A stretch of 64,000 nucleotides of DNA from Ruminococcus flavefaciens (GCF_900108555.1 NZ_FNWV01000004.1:186001-250000), one strand, 5' to 3'; counted from the stretch's first letter, positions 19,053 to 29,728 are shown. The notes: generated from the sequence alone by a model not told the origin. Numbers and translations are program-made.

Positions 19053-19562
19053 ATGGACGAGCGAAGGATACTATTCGAGGTAGATAACGGCTATGATATC
19101 TATTCATTCAATGAAAGATCCGATGAATACAGCAGGCTTTTCACAGGGCTGAAATACGGCGGACTCACTGAGGACGAGGTACGCAAAAGAGTAGAAGAAC
19201 TAAAAGCCCAGCCGCTGCCTATATGCGGACCGGGCTATGAGATCGAAAAGGTCGATTTCATTCTCGGAGATCAGGAAAAGAAGCTCCTCATGTACAACGC
19301 CGCGGATTTTGCTAAAATAGAGCTGGTCAGATGCGGATACACCATGGAAAGCGTTGAGGCAAAAGTCTTTGCCTACAATGACTTGATACACGAAATAAAT
19401 GACAGCATGAACACGGTGATCGCGATGAATGAGCTTGAACGTGTAAGACAGCTGCCATTAAAGAAAGCAAAATTTTTCCTTTTGATGCCAAACAGCTATG
19501 ACAGAGAGCAGACCGACGCTTTTCTTGCGGAACTTGACTCTCATGTTTCAAATATGATATAA
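19053..19562 (+). CDS. Two-unit GYD-repeat protein 3 (DivIVA-like motif)
   Basis: Unrecognised 169-residue protein holding two units of the family. Unit one (about 1-85) has VDNGYDIYSFNERSDEYSRL and VEELKAQPLP. Unit two (about 88-169) has VRCGYTMESVEAKVFAYNDLI, ELERVRQLPLKKAK and SYDREQTDAFLAELDSHV. The second unit is closest to protein 2. The single- and double-unit genes side by side suggest growth by tandem duplication and fusion. It ends 23 bases before the TTG start of the first GT4 gene. Confidence 0.8.
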   Translation: MDERRILFEVDNGYDIYSFNERSDEYSRLFTGLKYGGLTEDEVRKRVEELKAQPLPICGPGYEIEKVDFILGDQEKKLLMYNAADFAKIELVRCGYTMESVEAKVFAYNDLIHEINDSMNTVIAMNELERVRQLPLKKAKFFLLMPNSYDREQTDAFLAELDSHVSNMI

Positions 19563-19585
19563 AAACCAAAGGTGGAGAAGTTGAT

Positions 19586-20734
19586 TTGAAAATAACCTTC
19601 GACGCTGTACCTATATGCAGCGATAAAATAACGGGTATAGGCTGGTGTGAAGTGGGACAGACACAGACTCTCGCACAGATACACCCCGAAAACGAATACG
19701 AGTACAGCTTCTTCACAAGCGGCGACAAAGAGCGCGAAAAGCGCGTGAAGCAGTTTGCAGGCAAGCAGATAAAGCTCAATATATCAGGCTTTTCCGGCTA
19801 TCTTTATCGTGCCGCAAGCACTTTCCTGCCTATACCCTATTCATTCTTTTTCGGCAGGAAGTCCGATATCACCCACTTTTTCAATTACATCGTACCGCCT
19901 TTCGTACACGGCAAAAAGGTGGTAACAGTACACGATATGGTCTATAAGGCTTTCCCCGAGACAGTCCGCGGACGTACACGCTTCATGCTCGTATCGGGAC
20001 TAAAACGCTCGATGAAACGCGCCGATCTTATCGTTACAGACTCAGAATTTTCAAAGGCTGAGATAATCAAGTATTTTCCTCAGCATGAACATAAAATAAG
20101 AGTAGTCCCCTGCGGTGTCGATCTTGAAAGATTTCACCCATGTGAGACTCCCGAGCGCATACCCGAGGTAAAGAAGTCGCTGGAGATAGAGGGCGATTAC
20201 TTCCTCTATTTAGGCACTATCGAGCCCCGAAAGAACCTTGAAAGGCTCATTTCCGCTTATGCTGCATTTGCAAAAAAGGTGGGCGAAAAAGCTCCAAAGC
20301 TTGTACTTGCAGGGGGCAAGGGCTGGCTCAACGACGGCATATACAGCCGCGTTGAAAAGCTTGGTATGACAAAAAATATCATCTTCACAAAATACGTGCC
20401 CTCAGAGGACATGAATCCCCTGATGTGCGGCGCACTTGCATTCGTTTTTCCGTCTATTTACGAGGGATTCGGTATGCCGCCCCTTGAAGCTATGGCTTGC
20501 GGAGTACCTGTACTTGCTTCGGGAGAAGCTTCTCTGCCCGAGGTCACAGGCGACTGCGCTGTGATATGCGATGCATATTCCGTAAAAAGCATAGCACAGG
20601 GACTTTACAGGCTCTACAGCGACGAAAAGCTGAGAAAAGAGCTTAGCGAAAAAGGTCTCGAAAGAGCAAGAGGCTTCACTTGGGAGCGTTCGGCTGAAAT
20701 GCTTCTGGAAGTATACAGGGAGCTTGTAAAATGA
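19586..20734 (+). CDS. Family 4 glycosyltransferase
   Basis: A 382-residue cytosolic GT-B enzyme. The N-terminal acceptor domain has HDMVYKAFPE and TDSEFSKAEI. The C-terminal GT4 donor domain has YLGTIEPRKNLERLI and the E-x7-E motif in PSIYEGFGMPPLEAMACG. The start is TTG at 19586, supported by GGTGGAG eight bases upstream; no ATG fits. It probably adds mannose or rhamnose to the lipid-linked oligosaccharide. Its last four bases overlap the next gene. Confidence 0.9.
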   Translation: MKITFDAVPICSDKITGIGWCEVGQTQTLAQIHPENEYEYSFFTSGDKEREKRVKQFAGKQIKLNISGFSGYLYRAASTFLPIPYSFFFGRKSDITHFFNYIVPPFVHGKKVVTVHDMVYKAFPETVRGRTRFMLVSGLKRSMKRADLIVTDSEFSKAEIIKYFPQHEHKIRVVPCGVDLERFHPCETPERIPEVKKSLEIEGDYFLYLGTIEPRKNLERLISAYAAFAKKVGEKAPKLVLAGGKGWLNDGIYSRVEKLGMTKNIIFTKYVPSEDMNPLMCGALAFVFPSIYEGFGMPPLEAMACGVPVLASGEASLPEVTGDCAVICDAYSVKSIAQGLYRLYSDEKLRKELSEKGLERARGFTWERSAEMLLEVYRELVK

Positions 20735-21852
20735 GTAAAAAACTGCGTATCCTTGAAGTAAACAAGGCTTATTTCCCGCATATCGGCGGCATAGAGACAC
20801 TTATCAGGCAGTATTCCGAGGAACTGGGCAAGCTTGACGGTGTAAGCGTAAAAGCTCTTGTCTGTCGTGACGGCAAAGGCAAGGCTATCAGAGAGAAAAT
20901 GAACGGTGTGGAGCTGCTGAGGACAGGCAGTCTCGGCACTTATTTCTCGTGTCCGCTGTCATTTTCTTTTATAAGGCATTTCAGAAAAATGGCTGCAAAA
21001 GCTGATGTTGTGCATATCCATGTGCCTTTCCCACTTGCCGATGCTGCACTTCTTCTGTCGGGCTATAAAGGAAAAGTTGTGGTATCATGGCACAGCGACA
21101 TTGTAAAACAGAAAAAGCTCATGCTTTTCTACAAGCCTTTCATGCGCTATCTGCTGAAAAGAGCGGATATCATACTCACGGCTACGGAAGGTCATGTGAA
21201 ACATTCCCTTTACCTTAATGAATTCAGCCACAAGTGCAGAGTACTGCCCTACGGTATAACTCCCGAGGACTACCTCTCTGTACCGCGCCGCAGCATACTC
21301 ACGGAAAAAGCCACTGACAAAAGCTGCGTAAAGGTATTCTTCACGGGCAGACTGGTCTATTATAAGGGCGTAGATGTGCTGCTCAAAGCCTTCACAAAGG
21401 TAAAAGGCTGTGAGCTTTTCATTGCAGGTACAGGAGAGCTCGGCGACCAGCTCAGAAACTTCGTAAGCTCACATGATATGGAGTCAAAGGTACATTTTCT
21501 GGGATTTCTCCCCGATGAAGAACTGAGACAGGCTTATGCCGACTGTGATATATTCGTGCTGCCGTCTGTTGCTCCCAGCGAGGCTTTCGGCATAGTGCAG
21601 CTTGAAGCTATGGTATACGGCAAGCCAGTTATAAATACGGCTCTTAGATCGGGAGTACCTTACGTAAGTATCGACGGACAGACAGGTATCACAGTTCCGC
21701 CGTCATCGCCAAAGGCTCTCGCAATGGCTATAAACAAACTTGCCGAGGACAAGGAGCTCCGTGAAAAATACGGCAGAGCTGCCGCAGAGCGCGTAAAGAG
21801 CGATTTCAACGAAAAAGTCATACTCGGAAAATTATACGACATTTTAAAATAA
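20731..21852 (+). CDS. Family 4 glycosyltransferase
   Basis: A 373-residue GT-B enzyme starting MSKKLRILEVNKAYFPHIGGIE, the glycine-rich acceptor loop typical of GT4. HVPFPLADA and WHSDIVKQK lie in the N-domain, and TGRLVYYKGVDVLLKAF and PSEAFGIVQLEAMVYG in the donor domain. The ATGA overlap with the previous gene implies coupled translation. With GDP-D-rhamnose made in this operon, one of the two GT4 enzymes is a good candidate D-rhamnosyltransferase. That is inference. Confidence 0.9.
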   Translation: MSKKLRILEVNKAYFPHIGGIETLIRQYSEELGKLDGVSVKALVCRDGKGKAIREKMNGVELLRTGSLGTYFSCPLSFSFIRHFRKMAAKADVVHIHVPFPLADAALLLSGYKGKVVVSWHSDIVKQKKLMLFYKPFMRYLLKRADIILTATEGHVKHSLYLNEFSHKCRVLPYGITPEDYLSVPRRSILTEKATDKSCVKVFFTGRLVYYKGVDVLLKAFTKVKGCELFIAGTGELGDQLRNFVSSHDMESKVHFLGFLPDEELRQAYADCDIFVLPSVAPSEAFGIVQLEAMVYGKPVINTALRSGVPYVSIDGQTGITVPPSSPKALAMAINKLAEDKELREKYGRAAAERVKSDFNEKVILGKLYDILK

Positions 21853-21875
21853 AAACTATATAAGGAGGCGGACTT

Positions 21876-22838
21876 ATGAAAGCACTTATAATAGGTGCGG
21901 CAGGCTTTGTTGGAGGTTATCTCATAAGAGAGCTTAAAGCCGCAGGCTGGGAAGTACACGCAACTTGTCTGCCAAATGAAGAAATAAAGGAAGATTGTCC
22001 CGTCCATACGCTGAATATTCTGAAAAAAGAGGATATATCGCCGCTTCTTGACGATATAAAGCCTGATATCGTATATCACCTTGCTGCACAGAGCTCCGTT
22101 TCCGTTTCATGGAAGCGTCCGCAGCTCACTGCTGAGATAAACGTGGTCGGCTCTATAAATGTACTGGAAGCTGTCCGCGACGCAGAAAAGAAGGACATAA
22201 GACTTGTCCTCATAGGCTCGGGCGAGGAATACGGCTATATACGCGAGGGAGCTTGTCCCCTTTCGGAGTCAGAGCCTCTCAATCCCGGAAATATCTATGC
22301 CGCTACAAAGGCTTGTCAGGATATGCTTGGCAAGATATACACCCGTGCATACAAAATGGATATAATAATGGTCCGCGCGTTCAATCACTCGGGACCTGCT
22401 CAGAGCAATATCTTCGTTATCTCGGATTTCTGCCGACAGATAGCAGAGATAGAAAAGGGCATGAAAGAACCTGTCATAAGCGTGGGCAATCTCTCGGCAA
22501 AGCGCGATTTTACCGATGTACGCGATGTTGTAAGAGCATACAGGCTCCTCGGTGAAAAGGGCGTGAGCGGAAACGTATACAATGTGGGCAGAGGAAAGGC
22601 TGTAGAGATACAGTATATCCTCGATACCGCACTTTCATATGCAAACCAGCCTATAGAAGTGAAGCGCGATCCCGCACGTATGAGAGCTTCCGACATTCCG
22701 CTTATAGAGCCTGATGTTTCGCATATTTTCGAGGATACGGGCTGGAGTGCGGAAATAACTATGGAGCAGACTATCAAGGATACTCTTGATTACTGGAGAC
22801 AGAAGCTCAGCTCCTACGGACTGTCGCTGGGCAGCTGA
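21876..22838 (+). CDS. rmd: GDP-4-keto-6-deoxy-D-mannose reductase (GDP-D-rhamnose forming)
   Basis: A 320-residue extended SDR. It has GAAGFVGGYL (7-16) for NAD(P) binding, Ser115 region GSGEEYG, catalytic Tyr141 and Lys145 (YAATK), and RAFNHSGPAQSNIFVISDFCRQIAEIEKG, which closely follows the pattern typical of Rmd proteins. It reduces the Gmd product to GDP-D-rhamnose. GDP-fucose synthase is less likely because its characteristic active-site pattern is absent. AAGGAGG precedes the ATG. Confidence 0.87.
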   Translation: MKALIIGAAGFVGGYLIRELKAAGWEVHATCLPNEEIKEDCPVHTLNILKKEDISPLLDDIKPDIVYHLAAQSSVSVSWKRPQLTAEINVVGSINVLEAVRDAEKKDIRLVLIGSGEEYGYIREGACPLSESEPLNPGNIYAATKACQDMLGKIYTRAYKMDIIMVRAFNHSGPAQSNIFVISDFCRQIAEIEKGMKEPVISVGNLSAKRDFTDVRDVVRAYRLLGEKGVSGNVYNVGRGKAVEIQYILDTALSYANQPIEVKRDPARMRASDIPLIEPDVSHIFEDTGWSAEITMEQTIKDTLDYWRQKLSSYGLSLGS

Positions 22839-22866
22839 TATCTCAGACTCAAAAGGAGTGAATAAA

Positions 22867-23202
22867 TTGTCTGATATTAAGCTTACTAAAGAGAAAATGC
22901 ATACCTTTTCGGGACATGAAAAGATAGGCACTTTCAAGGCAGGAGAAAAGCTTACGGAATTTGGCGAAAAACAGAACTCCGCAAATGAGGCTCTTGCCGC
23001 AAATGTCAATGACCTGATAAAAAGAGTCTGCGCACTTGAAGATAAGCAGATACAGAATGAGGATATCATGCGAAAAATAGCAAATGAGCTTGCTTCCTTC
23101 AAAAAGGAGCTTGACCGCGTAAGACTCACGGAAAAGCTCAATTCAGGTGCAATAGAACGTCTTGACAGAGCCATAAAACTGTCAGAGGGCGACGGAAAGT
23201 AA
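22867..23202 (+). CDS. Coiled-coil protein of unknown function
   Basis: A 111-residue protein starting at TTG 22867 with AAGGAG five to ten bases upstream; longer readings into rmd have no ribosome site. From about residue 30 the sequence is a heptad-rich coiled coil (NEALAANVNDLIKRVCALEDKQI...ASFKKELDRV, written in parts). A short region with the motif HEKIGTFKAGEKL precedes it. It is the last gene of the polysaccharide operon and might organise the glycosyltransferases or bind the GYD proteins. No family recognised. Confidence 0.7.
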   Translation: MSDIKLTKEKMHTFSGHEKIGTFKAGEKLTEFGEKQNSANEALAANVNDLIKRVCALEDKQIQNEDIMRKIANELASFKKELDRVRLTEKLNSGAIERLDRAIKLSEGDGK

Positions 23203-23261
23203 ACTGCTCTTTTTTATATATTATCATTCCCAATGATTATGTGATTTTTTTCGTCAAACTC

Positions 23262-23290
23262 TTGACAATGTATCGGTTTTGTTATATTAT
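23262..23290 (+). promoter_or_regulatory. SigA-type promoter of the ATP synthase operon
   Basis: TTGACA (23262-23267), 17 bp, TATTAT (23285-23290). The leader to atpB is about 145 bases and contains the hairpin at 23371-23401. Confidence 0.85.
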
Positions 23291-23370
23291 ATATTATAGT
23301 GTGGACAAGATATGCCCCTCAGCTTTACAAGTCCATAGGACGTATATCTTTACCTCATCAAGACTCAATC

Positions 23371-23410
23371 AACGGAGATTTGTGTAATTGCAGTCTCCGT
23401 TTTCTTATTT
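23371..23410 (+). terminator. Terminator-like hairpin in the ATP synthase leader
   Basis: AACGGAGA (23371-23378) pairs with TCTCCGTT (23394-23401) across a 15-base loop, followed by TTCTTATTTT. It lies downstream of the operon promoter, so it may act as an attenuator, or as a weak terminator of the preceding glycan operon. Confidence 0.55.
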
Positions 23411-23443
23411 TACATTAAATATATGCAGAAAGAAGGTGTTATC

Positions 23444-24112
23444 ATGGCAGAAGAGCTAATGGAACAGCTGGATAATCACACCGCGTTCACCATACCTATA
23501 TTCGGCGGTATCCCCGTTCCTGATTCCTGTGTGGTAACTTGGATAATAATAGCGGTGCTGGTACTGCTGTCCATAATATTAACAAGAAAGCTGAAAAAAG
23601 TCCCTACAGGCTCACAGTGTATACTTGAAACATTCATGGACTTCCTCGACAACTTCTTTACGGGAATACTCGGAGAAAAGGGAAAGAAATACGTTCCCAT
23701 ACTTGAAACTTTCATCATTTACATAGGTTTTTCAAATATCATCGGTGTATTCGGCTTCGTACCGCCCACAAAGGACATAAATGTAACGGCTGCCCTTGCT
23801 GGTATGGCTATCATACTTGTACAGACTTCGTTCATTATCGAAAAAGGTCCTGTAAAATGGCTGAAAAGCTTCCTTAACCCTATAAATCTGCTGGACCTTG
23901 TGACACGTCCGCTGTCGCTGTGTATGCGACTTTTCGGTAACGTTCTCGGTGCATTCGTAGTTATGGAGCTTATCAAGCACTGTGTACCCGGCGGTGTGCC
24001 TGTTATCGCAAGCGGATACTTTGATCTTTTTGACGGACTGCTTCAGGCATACGTATTTGCGTTCCTCACCTCGCTGTATATGGCAGAGGCATTAGAGGAA
24101 GAAGAAAAATGA
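23444..24112 (+). CDS. atpB: ATP synthase F0 subunit a
   Basis: Membrane subunit that forms the two ion half-channels next to the c ring. Of the 222 residues, five or six helices are visible. The essential Arg lies in TRPLSLCMRLFGNVLGAFV. I start at ATG 23444 (MAEELMEQL), which has AAGGTG ten bases upstream, rather than the ATG at 23423. First gene of the operon. atpI is not present. Confidence 0.95.
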   Translation: MAEELMEQLDNHTAFTIPIFGGIPVPDSCVVTWIIIAVLVLLSIILTRKLKKVPTGSQCILETFMDFLDNFFTGILGEKGKKYVPILETFIIYIGFSNIIGVFGFVPPTKDINVTAALAGMAIILVQTSFIIEKGPVKWLKSFLNPINLLDLVTRPLSLCMRLFGNVLGAFVVMELIKHCVPGGVPVIASGYFDLFDGLLQAYVFAFLTSLYMAEALEEEEK

Positions 24113-24138
24113 TAACAACTTCACGGAGGTAAATAAAT

Positions 24139-24366
24139 ATGGGAATAATCGCATTAGGCGCTGCTGTTGCCGTTCTTACAGGCGCAGGCGCAGGCATAGG
24201 TATAGGACTTGCTACTGCTAAGGCTACAGAGTCTATCGCTCGTCAGCCCGAAGCTAAAGGCGATATCAGAACTGCTCTCCTGCTGGGCTGTGCCCTCGCA
24301 GAAGCTACCGCTATCTACGGCTTCGTTATAGCACTCCTTATCATCCTTTCACTCGGAAACAAGTAA
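24139..24366 (+). CDS. atpE: ATP synthase F0 subunit c, copy 1
   Basis: A 75-residue hairpin of two membrane helices that forms the rotor ring. The ion-binding Glu is in [11 protein letters not shown] on helix 2, and the polar loop is RQPEAKGD. Compared with the Na+-binding c subunit of Ilyobacter, the Gln32 position is Ile and the Ser after the Glu is Ala, which argues for H+ coupling. The protein is identical to that of the next gene. CGGAGG precedes the ATG. Confidence 0.96.
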   Translation: MGIIALGAAVAVLTGAGAGIGIGLATAKATESIARQPEAKGDIRTALLLGCALAEATAIYGFVIALLIILSLGNK

Positions 24367-24393
24367 GCAGTTATTTATTGGAGGTATATTAAA

Positions 24394-24621
24394 ATGGGAA
24401 TAATCGCATTAGGCGCTGCTGTTGCCGTTCTTACAGGCGCAGGCGCAGGTATTGGTATAGGACTTGCAACCGCTAAGGCTACTGAATCTATCGCTCGTCA
24501 GCCCGAGGCTAAAGGCGATATCAGAACCGCTCTCCTGCTGGGCTGTGCCCTGGCAGAAGCTACCGCTATCTACGGTTTCGTTATAGCACTCCTTATTATC
24601 CTTTCACTTGGCAACAAGTAA
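24394..24621 (+). CDS. atpE: ATP synthase F0 subunit c, copy 2 (identical protein)
   Basis: Second c-subunit gene, 27 bases after the first stop. All 75 residues are identical to copy 1, while the DNA differs at scattered third positions only (for example GGCATA/GGTATT, CTCGCA/CTGGCA). It has its own GGAGG site. The extra copy may raise c-ring subunit supply, which is the most abundant F0 component. Confidence 0.96.
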   Translation: MGIIALGAAVAVLTGAGAGIGIGLATAKATESIARQPEAKGDIRTALLLGCALAEATAIYGFVIALLIILSLGNK

Positions 24622-24654
24622 ACCGCTGCAAAATACACATAAGGAGGGCAAATA

Positions 24655-25143
24655 ATGCTTGATTTTTCATTCTGGAGCATTTTCTGGGCTGTATTCAATA
24701 CAGTATTGCTGTTCGTTCTGCTCAGGATATTCCTTTTCAAACCTTTAAATAAAATAAAGGCAGATCGCACACGTACTATACAGGATAACCTTGACTCTGC
24801 CGAAAAGGCAAAGACTGAGGCTGAGGAGCTTCGTCAGCAGTATGAGAACTCTATCAGCGATGCAAAGGAAGAAGCTAACCAGATACTCATAAAAGCGCGT
24901 GAGGACGCTGAGGCTGAACGCTCAGCCATTATAAAGAAATCACAGGACGAAGCAGACAAGATCATTGCAGATGCTGACAAGACTATCGAAAACGAGAGAA
25001 AGCGCGTTCTTCGTCAGGCACAGTCCGAGATCGCAGATCTCGCCATAGAAGCTGCTTCAAAGATCATCGGTGAAAACGTTGACGACGAAAAGAACCGCCG
25101 TCTTGTAGATAAGTTCCTTTCCGAAGAGGAGGGCAAAGAATGA
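24655..25143 (+). CDS. atpF: ATP synthase F0 subunit b
   Basis: A 162-residue stator subunit with one N-terminal membrane helix ([18 protein letters not shown]), then a long charged coiled coil reaching F1. KPLNKI after the helix and the Ala/Glu/Lys-rich stalk are typical. Only one b gene is present, so the stalk is a homodimer. The last four bases (ATGA) overlap the delta-alpha fusion gene. Confidence 0.94.
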   Translation: MLDFSFWSIFWAVFNTVLLFVLLRIFLFKPLNKIKADRTRTIQDNLDSAEKAKTEAEELRQQYENSISDAKEEANQILIKAREDAEAERSAIIKKSQDEADKIIADADKTIENERKRVLRQAQSEIADLAIEAASKIIGENVDDEKNRRLVDKFLSEEEGKE

Positions 25144-27170
25144 AAGACACAGACAGAGAGTTCCTGAAAGAGCTTGTCCGTCTCGATGTTTCTCAGACAG
25201 ACTGCTCTGCCGCAAGAAAGGTTTTCGAGACCTGTCCCGATGTTGCGGACACACTGGCAAATCCCCTTGTTACATACGATGAAAAGCGCGGTATCATAAG
25301 CAAGCTTTTCCCCGAGTCTATGCAAAAATTCATGCTAAATGTCGTTCACGGCGGAGCTGTTGAGCGCATTGGCGAGATACTTGATGAATATGACGAGCTG
25401 CTTCTCGACAAACAGGGCAGCATCAAAGCTGTAGTACGCTATGTTACTCCTCTTACAGAGGCGCAGCAGGCTGATCTCCGAAAATTCATCATGGATAAAT
25501 TCGTAAAAGAGGACGTTGATATAGAGTATAAGCACGATCCCGATATCATCGGCGGCTTTATCCTCAATGCAGGCGACCTTGAATACGATAAGAGCTACCG
25601 TACGAGCCTGAGACTTATGAAGGATACCCTTCAGACAAAGGCTACAGAGTACGTTGAGAGCAATACAGGCGTAAAGACAGGCTCAAAGAGCGATATCATC
25701 TCAGTCCTCAAAACCGAGGTCCGCGATTTCGATGTAAAATCAGGAGCTACCGAAACAGGCTTCATTACCCGTCTCGGTGACGGTATCGCAAGAGTTTACG
25801 GCATGAATTCCGTAATGTACGGCGAGCTTGTTGAATTCGAGACAGGCATCAGAGGTATCGTACAGAACCTTGAGGAAAAGACTGTAGGTGTAGTTCTTCT
25901 CGGTGACGACCACGGTCTCACAGAAGGCTCTTCCGTTATAAGAACAGGCAAAAGAGCAGGTATCGGCGTAAGCGATGAGCTTCTCGGACGAGTTGTCGAT
26001 GCTCTCGGTGCGCCTATCGACGGTCTCGGACAGATAAAGGCTGACGATTACTTCCCTATCGAGCGCGAAGCTCCGGGTGTTATCGAGCGTAAGCCTGTAA
26101 GCGTACCTCTCCAGACAGGTATACTTGCTATCGACTCAATGTTCCCTATCGGACGCGGACAGCGTGAGCTTATCATCGGCGACCGCCAGACAGGTAAGAC
26201 ATCTATCGCTGTTGATACTATCATAAATCAGAAAAGTCAGGACGTTATCTGTATCTATGTTGCCATAGGTCAGAAGTCCTCGACTGTTGCACAGATAGTA
26301 AATACCCTTAAAAAATACGGTGCTATGGATTATACAGTAGTTATGTCTGCATCAGCCAGCGATCCTGCACCTTTCCAGTATATAGCGCCTTATTCGGGTA
26401 CTGCTATTGCTGAATACTTCATGTCAAAGGGCAGGGACGTACTCATCGTTTACGATGATCTTTCAAAACACGCCGTTGCCTACAGAGCCATGTCACTTCT
26501 GCTCCACCGTCCACCAGGACGTGAAGCATATCCGGGTGATGTATTCTATCTCCATTCGAGACTTCTCGAGCGTTCAAGCCGACTCGATGACGAGCACGGC
26601 GGCGGTTCACTTACCGCTCTTCCGATCATCGAGACTCTTGCAGGCGATATCTCGGCATATATCCCGACTAACGTTATCTCTATCACAGACGGTCAGATAT
26701 TCCTCGAAAGTGAGCTTTTCAACTCAGGTCTCCGTCCTGCGGTGAACTACGGACTTTCAGTATCCCGTGTCGGCGGTGCAGCTCAGACAAAGGCTATGAA
26801 GAAGGCTTCGGGAAATCTCCGTATCGACCTTGCTCAGTTCAAGGAAATGGAGATATTCACACAGTTCTCATCAGAGCTTGACCAGTCCACAACAGAGCTT
26901 CTTGACCACGGTCATATGCTTACAGAGCTTCTCAAGCAGCCTCTTTACAATCCGCTCCCACACTATGAGCAGGTAATACTCCTCTATGCGGCTCAGCACG
27001 GATTTTTCAAGGGTATCCCACTCAAGGAGCTGAGAGAATACCGCACAGACCTTATGAATTACATAAGAAGCTACGGACAGGATATAATCACTGAGATAGA
27101 AGAAAACAAGGTGCTCACAGACGACCTTGCAGAGCGTATCGAAAGAATACTCACAGCTTTTGAAGAATAA
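25140..27170 (+). CDS. atpHA: Fused ATP synthase delta-alpha subunit
   Basis: A single 676-residue frame joins two F1 subunits. Residues 1 to about 168 are a complete delta/OSCP subunit (helical N-domain, then [18 protein letters not shown] and the C-terminal [10 protein letters not shown]). After a linker of about 12 residues ([12 protein letters not shown]), residues 181-676 are a full alpha subunit: GDGIARVYG, Walker A GDRQTGKT (347-354), and the [15 protein letters not shown] and [15 protein letters not shown] regions. No stop, ribosome site or convincing internal start lies at the junction; the only nearby in-frame ATG is at 25617 with poor upstream sequence. F1 normally has one delta and three alpha, so this fusion poses a stoichiometry problem. 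Confidence 0.93.
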   Translation: MKDTDREFLKELVRLDVSQTDCSAARKVFETCPDVADTLANPLVTYDEKRGIISKLFPESMQKFMLNVVHGGAVERIGEILDEYDELLLDKQGSIKAVVRYVTPLTEAQQADLRKFIMDKFVKEDVDIEYKHDPDIIGGFILNAGDLEYDKSYRTSLRLMKDTLQTKATEYVESNTGVKTGSKSDIISVLKTEVRDFDVKSGATETGFITRLGDGIARVYGMNSVMYGELVEFETGIRGIVQNLEEKTVGVVLLGDDHGLTEGSSVIRTGKRAGIGVSDELLGRVVDALGAPIDGLGQIKADDYFPIEREAPGVIERKPVSVPLQTGILAIDSMFPIGRGQRELIIGDRQTGKTSIAVDTIINQKSQDVICIYVAIGQKSSTVAQIVNTLKKYGAMDYTVVMSASASDPAPFQYIAPYSGTAIAEYFMSKGRDVLIVYDDLSKHAVAYRAMSLLLHRPPGREAYPGDVFYLHSRLLERSSRLDDEHGGGSLTALPIIETLAGDISAYIPTNVISITDGQIFLESELFNSGLRPAVNYGLSVSRVGGAAQTKAMKKASGNLRIDLAQFKEMEIFTQFSSELDQSTTELLDHGHMLTELLKQPLYNPLPHYEQVILLYAAQHGFFKGIPLKELREYRTDLMNYIRSYGQDIITEIEENKVLTDDLAERIERILTAFEE

Positions 27171-27184
27171 GGCGGTGACGTGAT

Positions 27185-28093
27185 ATGCCTAATATGAGAG
27201 AGATCCGCGAAAGGATCGGAAGTATACAGCAGATATTGAAGATCACCAACGCTATGTACCTCATGTCGTCATCAAAGCTGAAAAAAGCAAGGAAGTCGCT
27301 TGAATGTACAGAGCCTTACTTCTATAAGCTCCAGTCTACTATCGAAAGCGTTCTGGAGCATACTCCGCACACACGTCAGCTGTACTTCGACAGACGTGCA
27401 GATATCCCTGAGGATAAGCGTAAAAAGGGTTATATCGTCATTACTGCCGATAAAGGACTCTGCGGAAGCTATAATCATAATATACTCAAATATACCGATA
27501 AGAAGCTTGATGAAGCTGCCGATCTCGACAACTGTTACCTGTTCGTTATGGGACAGGTGGGAAGAATGTACTATCAGCGTCGTATCAACAGCAACAAAAA
27601 AGCTTCAGTTGACGGTGAATTTCTCTATACCACGCAAAACCCTACTCTTTACAGAGCAAGCGAGGTGGCAGAGCTGGTGCTTGACAAGTTTGAAAAGCGC
27701 GAGCTCGACGAGGTATACCTTATCTATACGGACATGATAAACTCAAATCTTCAGGAGCCTAAAACGCTTAGACTGCTCCCCTTTGAACGAAAGCATTTCG
27801 GCAAGGCAGCAGACGGCACTATGAAGAAGCTGCCAAAGGCTTCATTCATGCCTTCTCCTGAGGAAGTTATGAATTACCTCATACCACAGTACGCAAAGGG
27901 CATCATTTACGGTGCTATGGTCGAAGCATTCTGCTGCGAACAGCAGTCCCGTATGACAGCTATGGACGCTGCTACTACAAGTGCAAAGGACATGATAAAA
28001 GACCTTTCACTGCTCTACAACCGCGCAAGACAGGCTGCTATCACTCAGGAAATTACCGAGGTATGCGGCGGAGCACAGTCGATTAATGAATAA
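27185..28093 (+). CDS. atpG: ATP synthase F1 subunit gamma
   Basis: Central rotor shaft, 302 residues. The N-terminal helix MREIRERIGSIQQILKITNAMYLMSSSKLKKA and C-terminal helix (RMTAMDAATTSAKDMI, then RARQAAITQEITEV) form the coiled coil inside the alpha-beta hexamer. ITADKGLCGSYN is a conserved gamma motif. GGCGGTGA precedes the ATG. Two palindromic repeat elements separate it from atpD. Confidence 0.95.
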   Translation: MPNMREIRERIGSIQQILKITNAMYLMSSSKLKKARKSLECTEPYFYKLQSTIESVLEHTPHTRQLYFDRRADIPEDKRKKGYIVITADKGLCGSYNHNILKYTDKKLDEAADLDNCYLFVMGQVGRMYYQRRINSNKKASVDGEFLYTTQNPTLYRASEVAELVLDKFEKRELDEVYLIYTDMINSNLQEPKTLRLLPFERKHFGKAADGTMKKLPKASFMPSPEEVMNYLIPQYAKGIIYGAMVEAFCCEQQSRMTAMDAATTSAKDMIKDLSLLYNRARQAAITQEITEVCGGAQSINE

Positions 28094-28095
28094 TA

Positions 28096-28169
28096 TGTAG
28101 GGGCGCTTTCCGAGCGCCCGATGGTAAATACATTATTACAATTACGGGCGAGGGTCACTCGCACCTACA
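28096..28169. repeat. TGTAGGG/CCTACA palindromic element
   Basis: A 74-base element beginning TGTAGGGGCGCTTTCC and ending TCGCACCTACA, each end forming an internal hairpin. Its first 25 bases recur exactly inverted at 30382-30406. Its right end resembles 46310-46335. It lies between atpG and atpD. Confidence 0.85.
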
Positions 28170-28193
28170 AAGTATGCACATTTTATTAAACCA

Positions 28194-28276
28194 TGTAGGG
28201 GAGCCCGCCCTCGGGCTCCCGTTGTACGGTACAATGTTATGTATGTTTCGGGAGGGCGAGGGCGCCCTCCCCTACA
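28194..28276. repeat. TGTAGGG/CCCTACA palindromic element
   Basis: An 83-base element starting TGTAGGGGAGCCCGCCCTC and ending GCCCTCCCCTACA. The termini are inverted repeats and the left end folds on itself. It is the second such element in the same atpG-atpD gap. Confidence 0.85.
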
Positions 28277-28303
28277 AAAATGTTATACCCCAAATTCTCT
28301 TAA

Positions 28304-29713
<1,410 letters not shown>

Positions 29714-29728
29714 AGGAGGCGGCTTAAT

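Noticed and set aside
25600..25700. Sequencing frameshift that artificially joins delta and alpha
   Set aside because: Frame, codon usage and both domain ends stay intact across the junction, with no homopolymer at fault; a fusion gene is the simpler reading, though resequencing would settle it.
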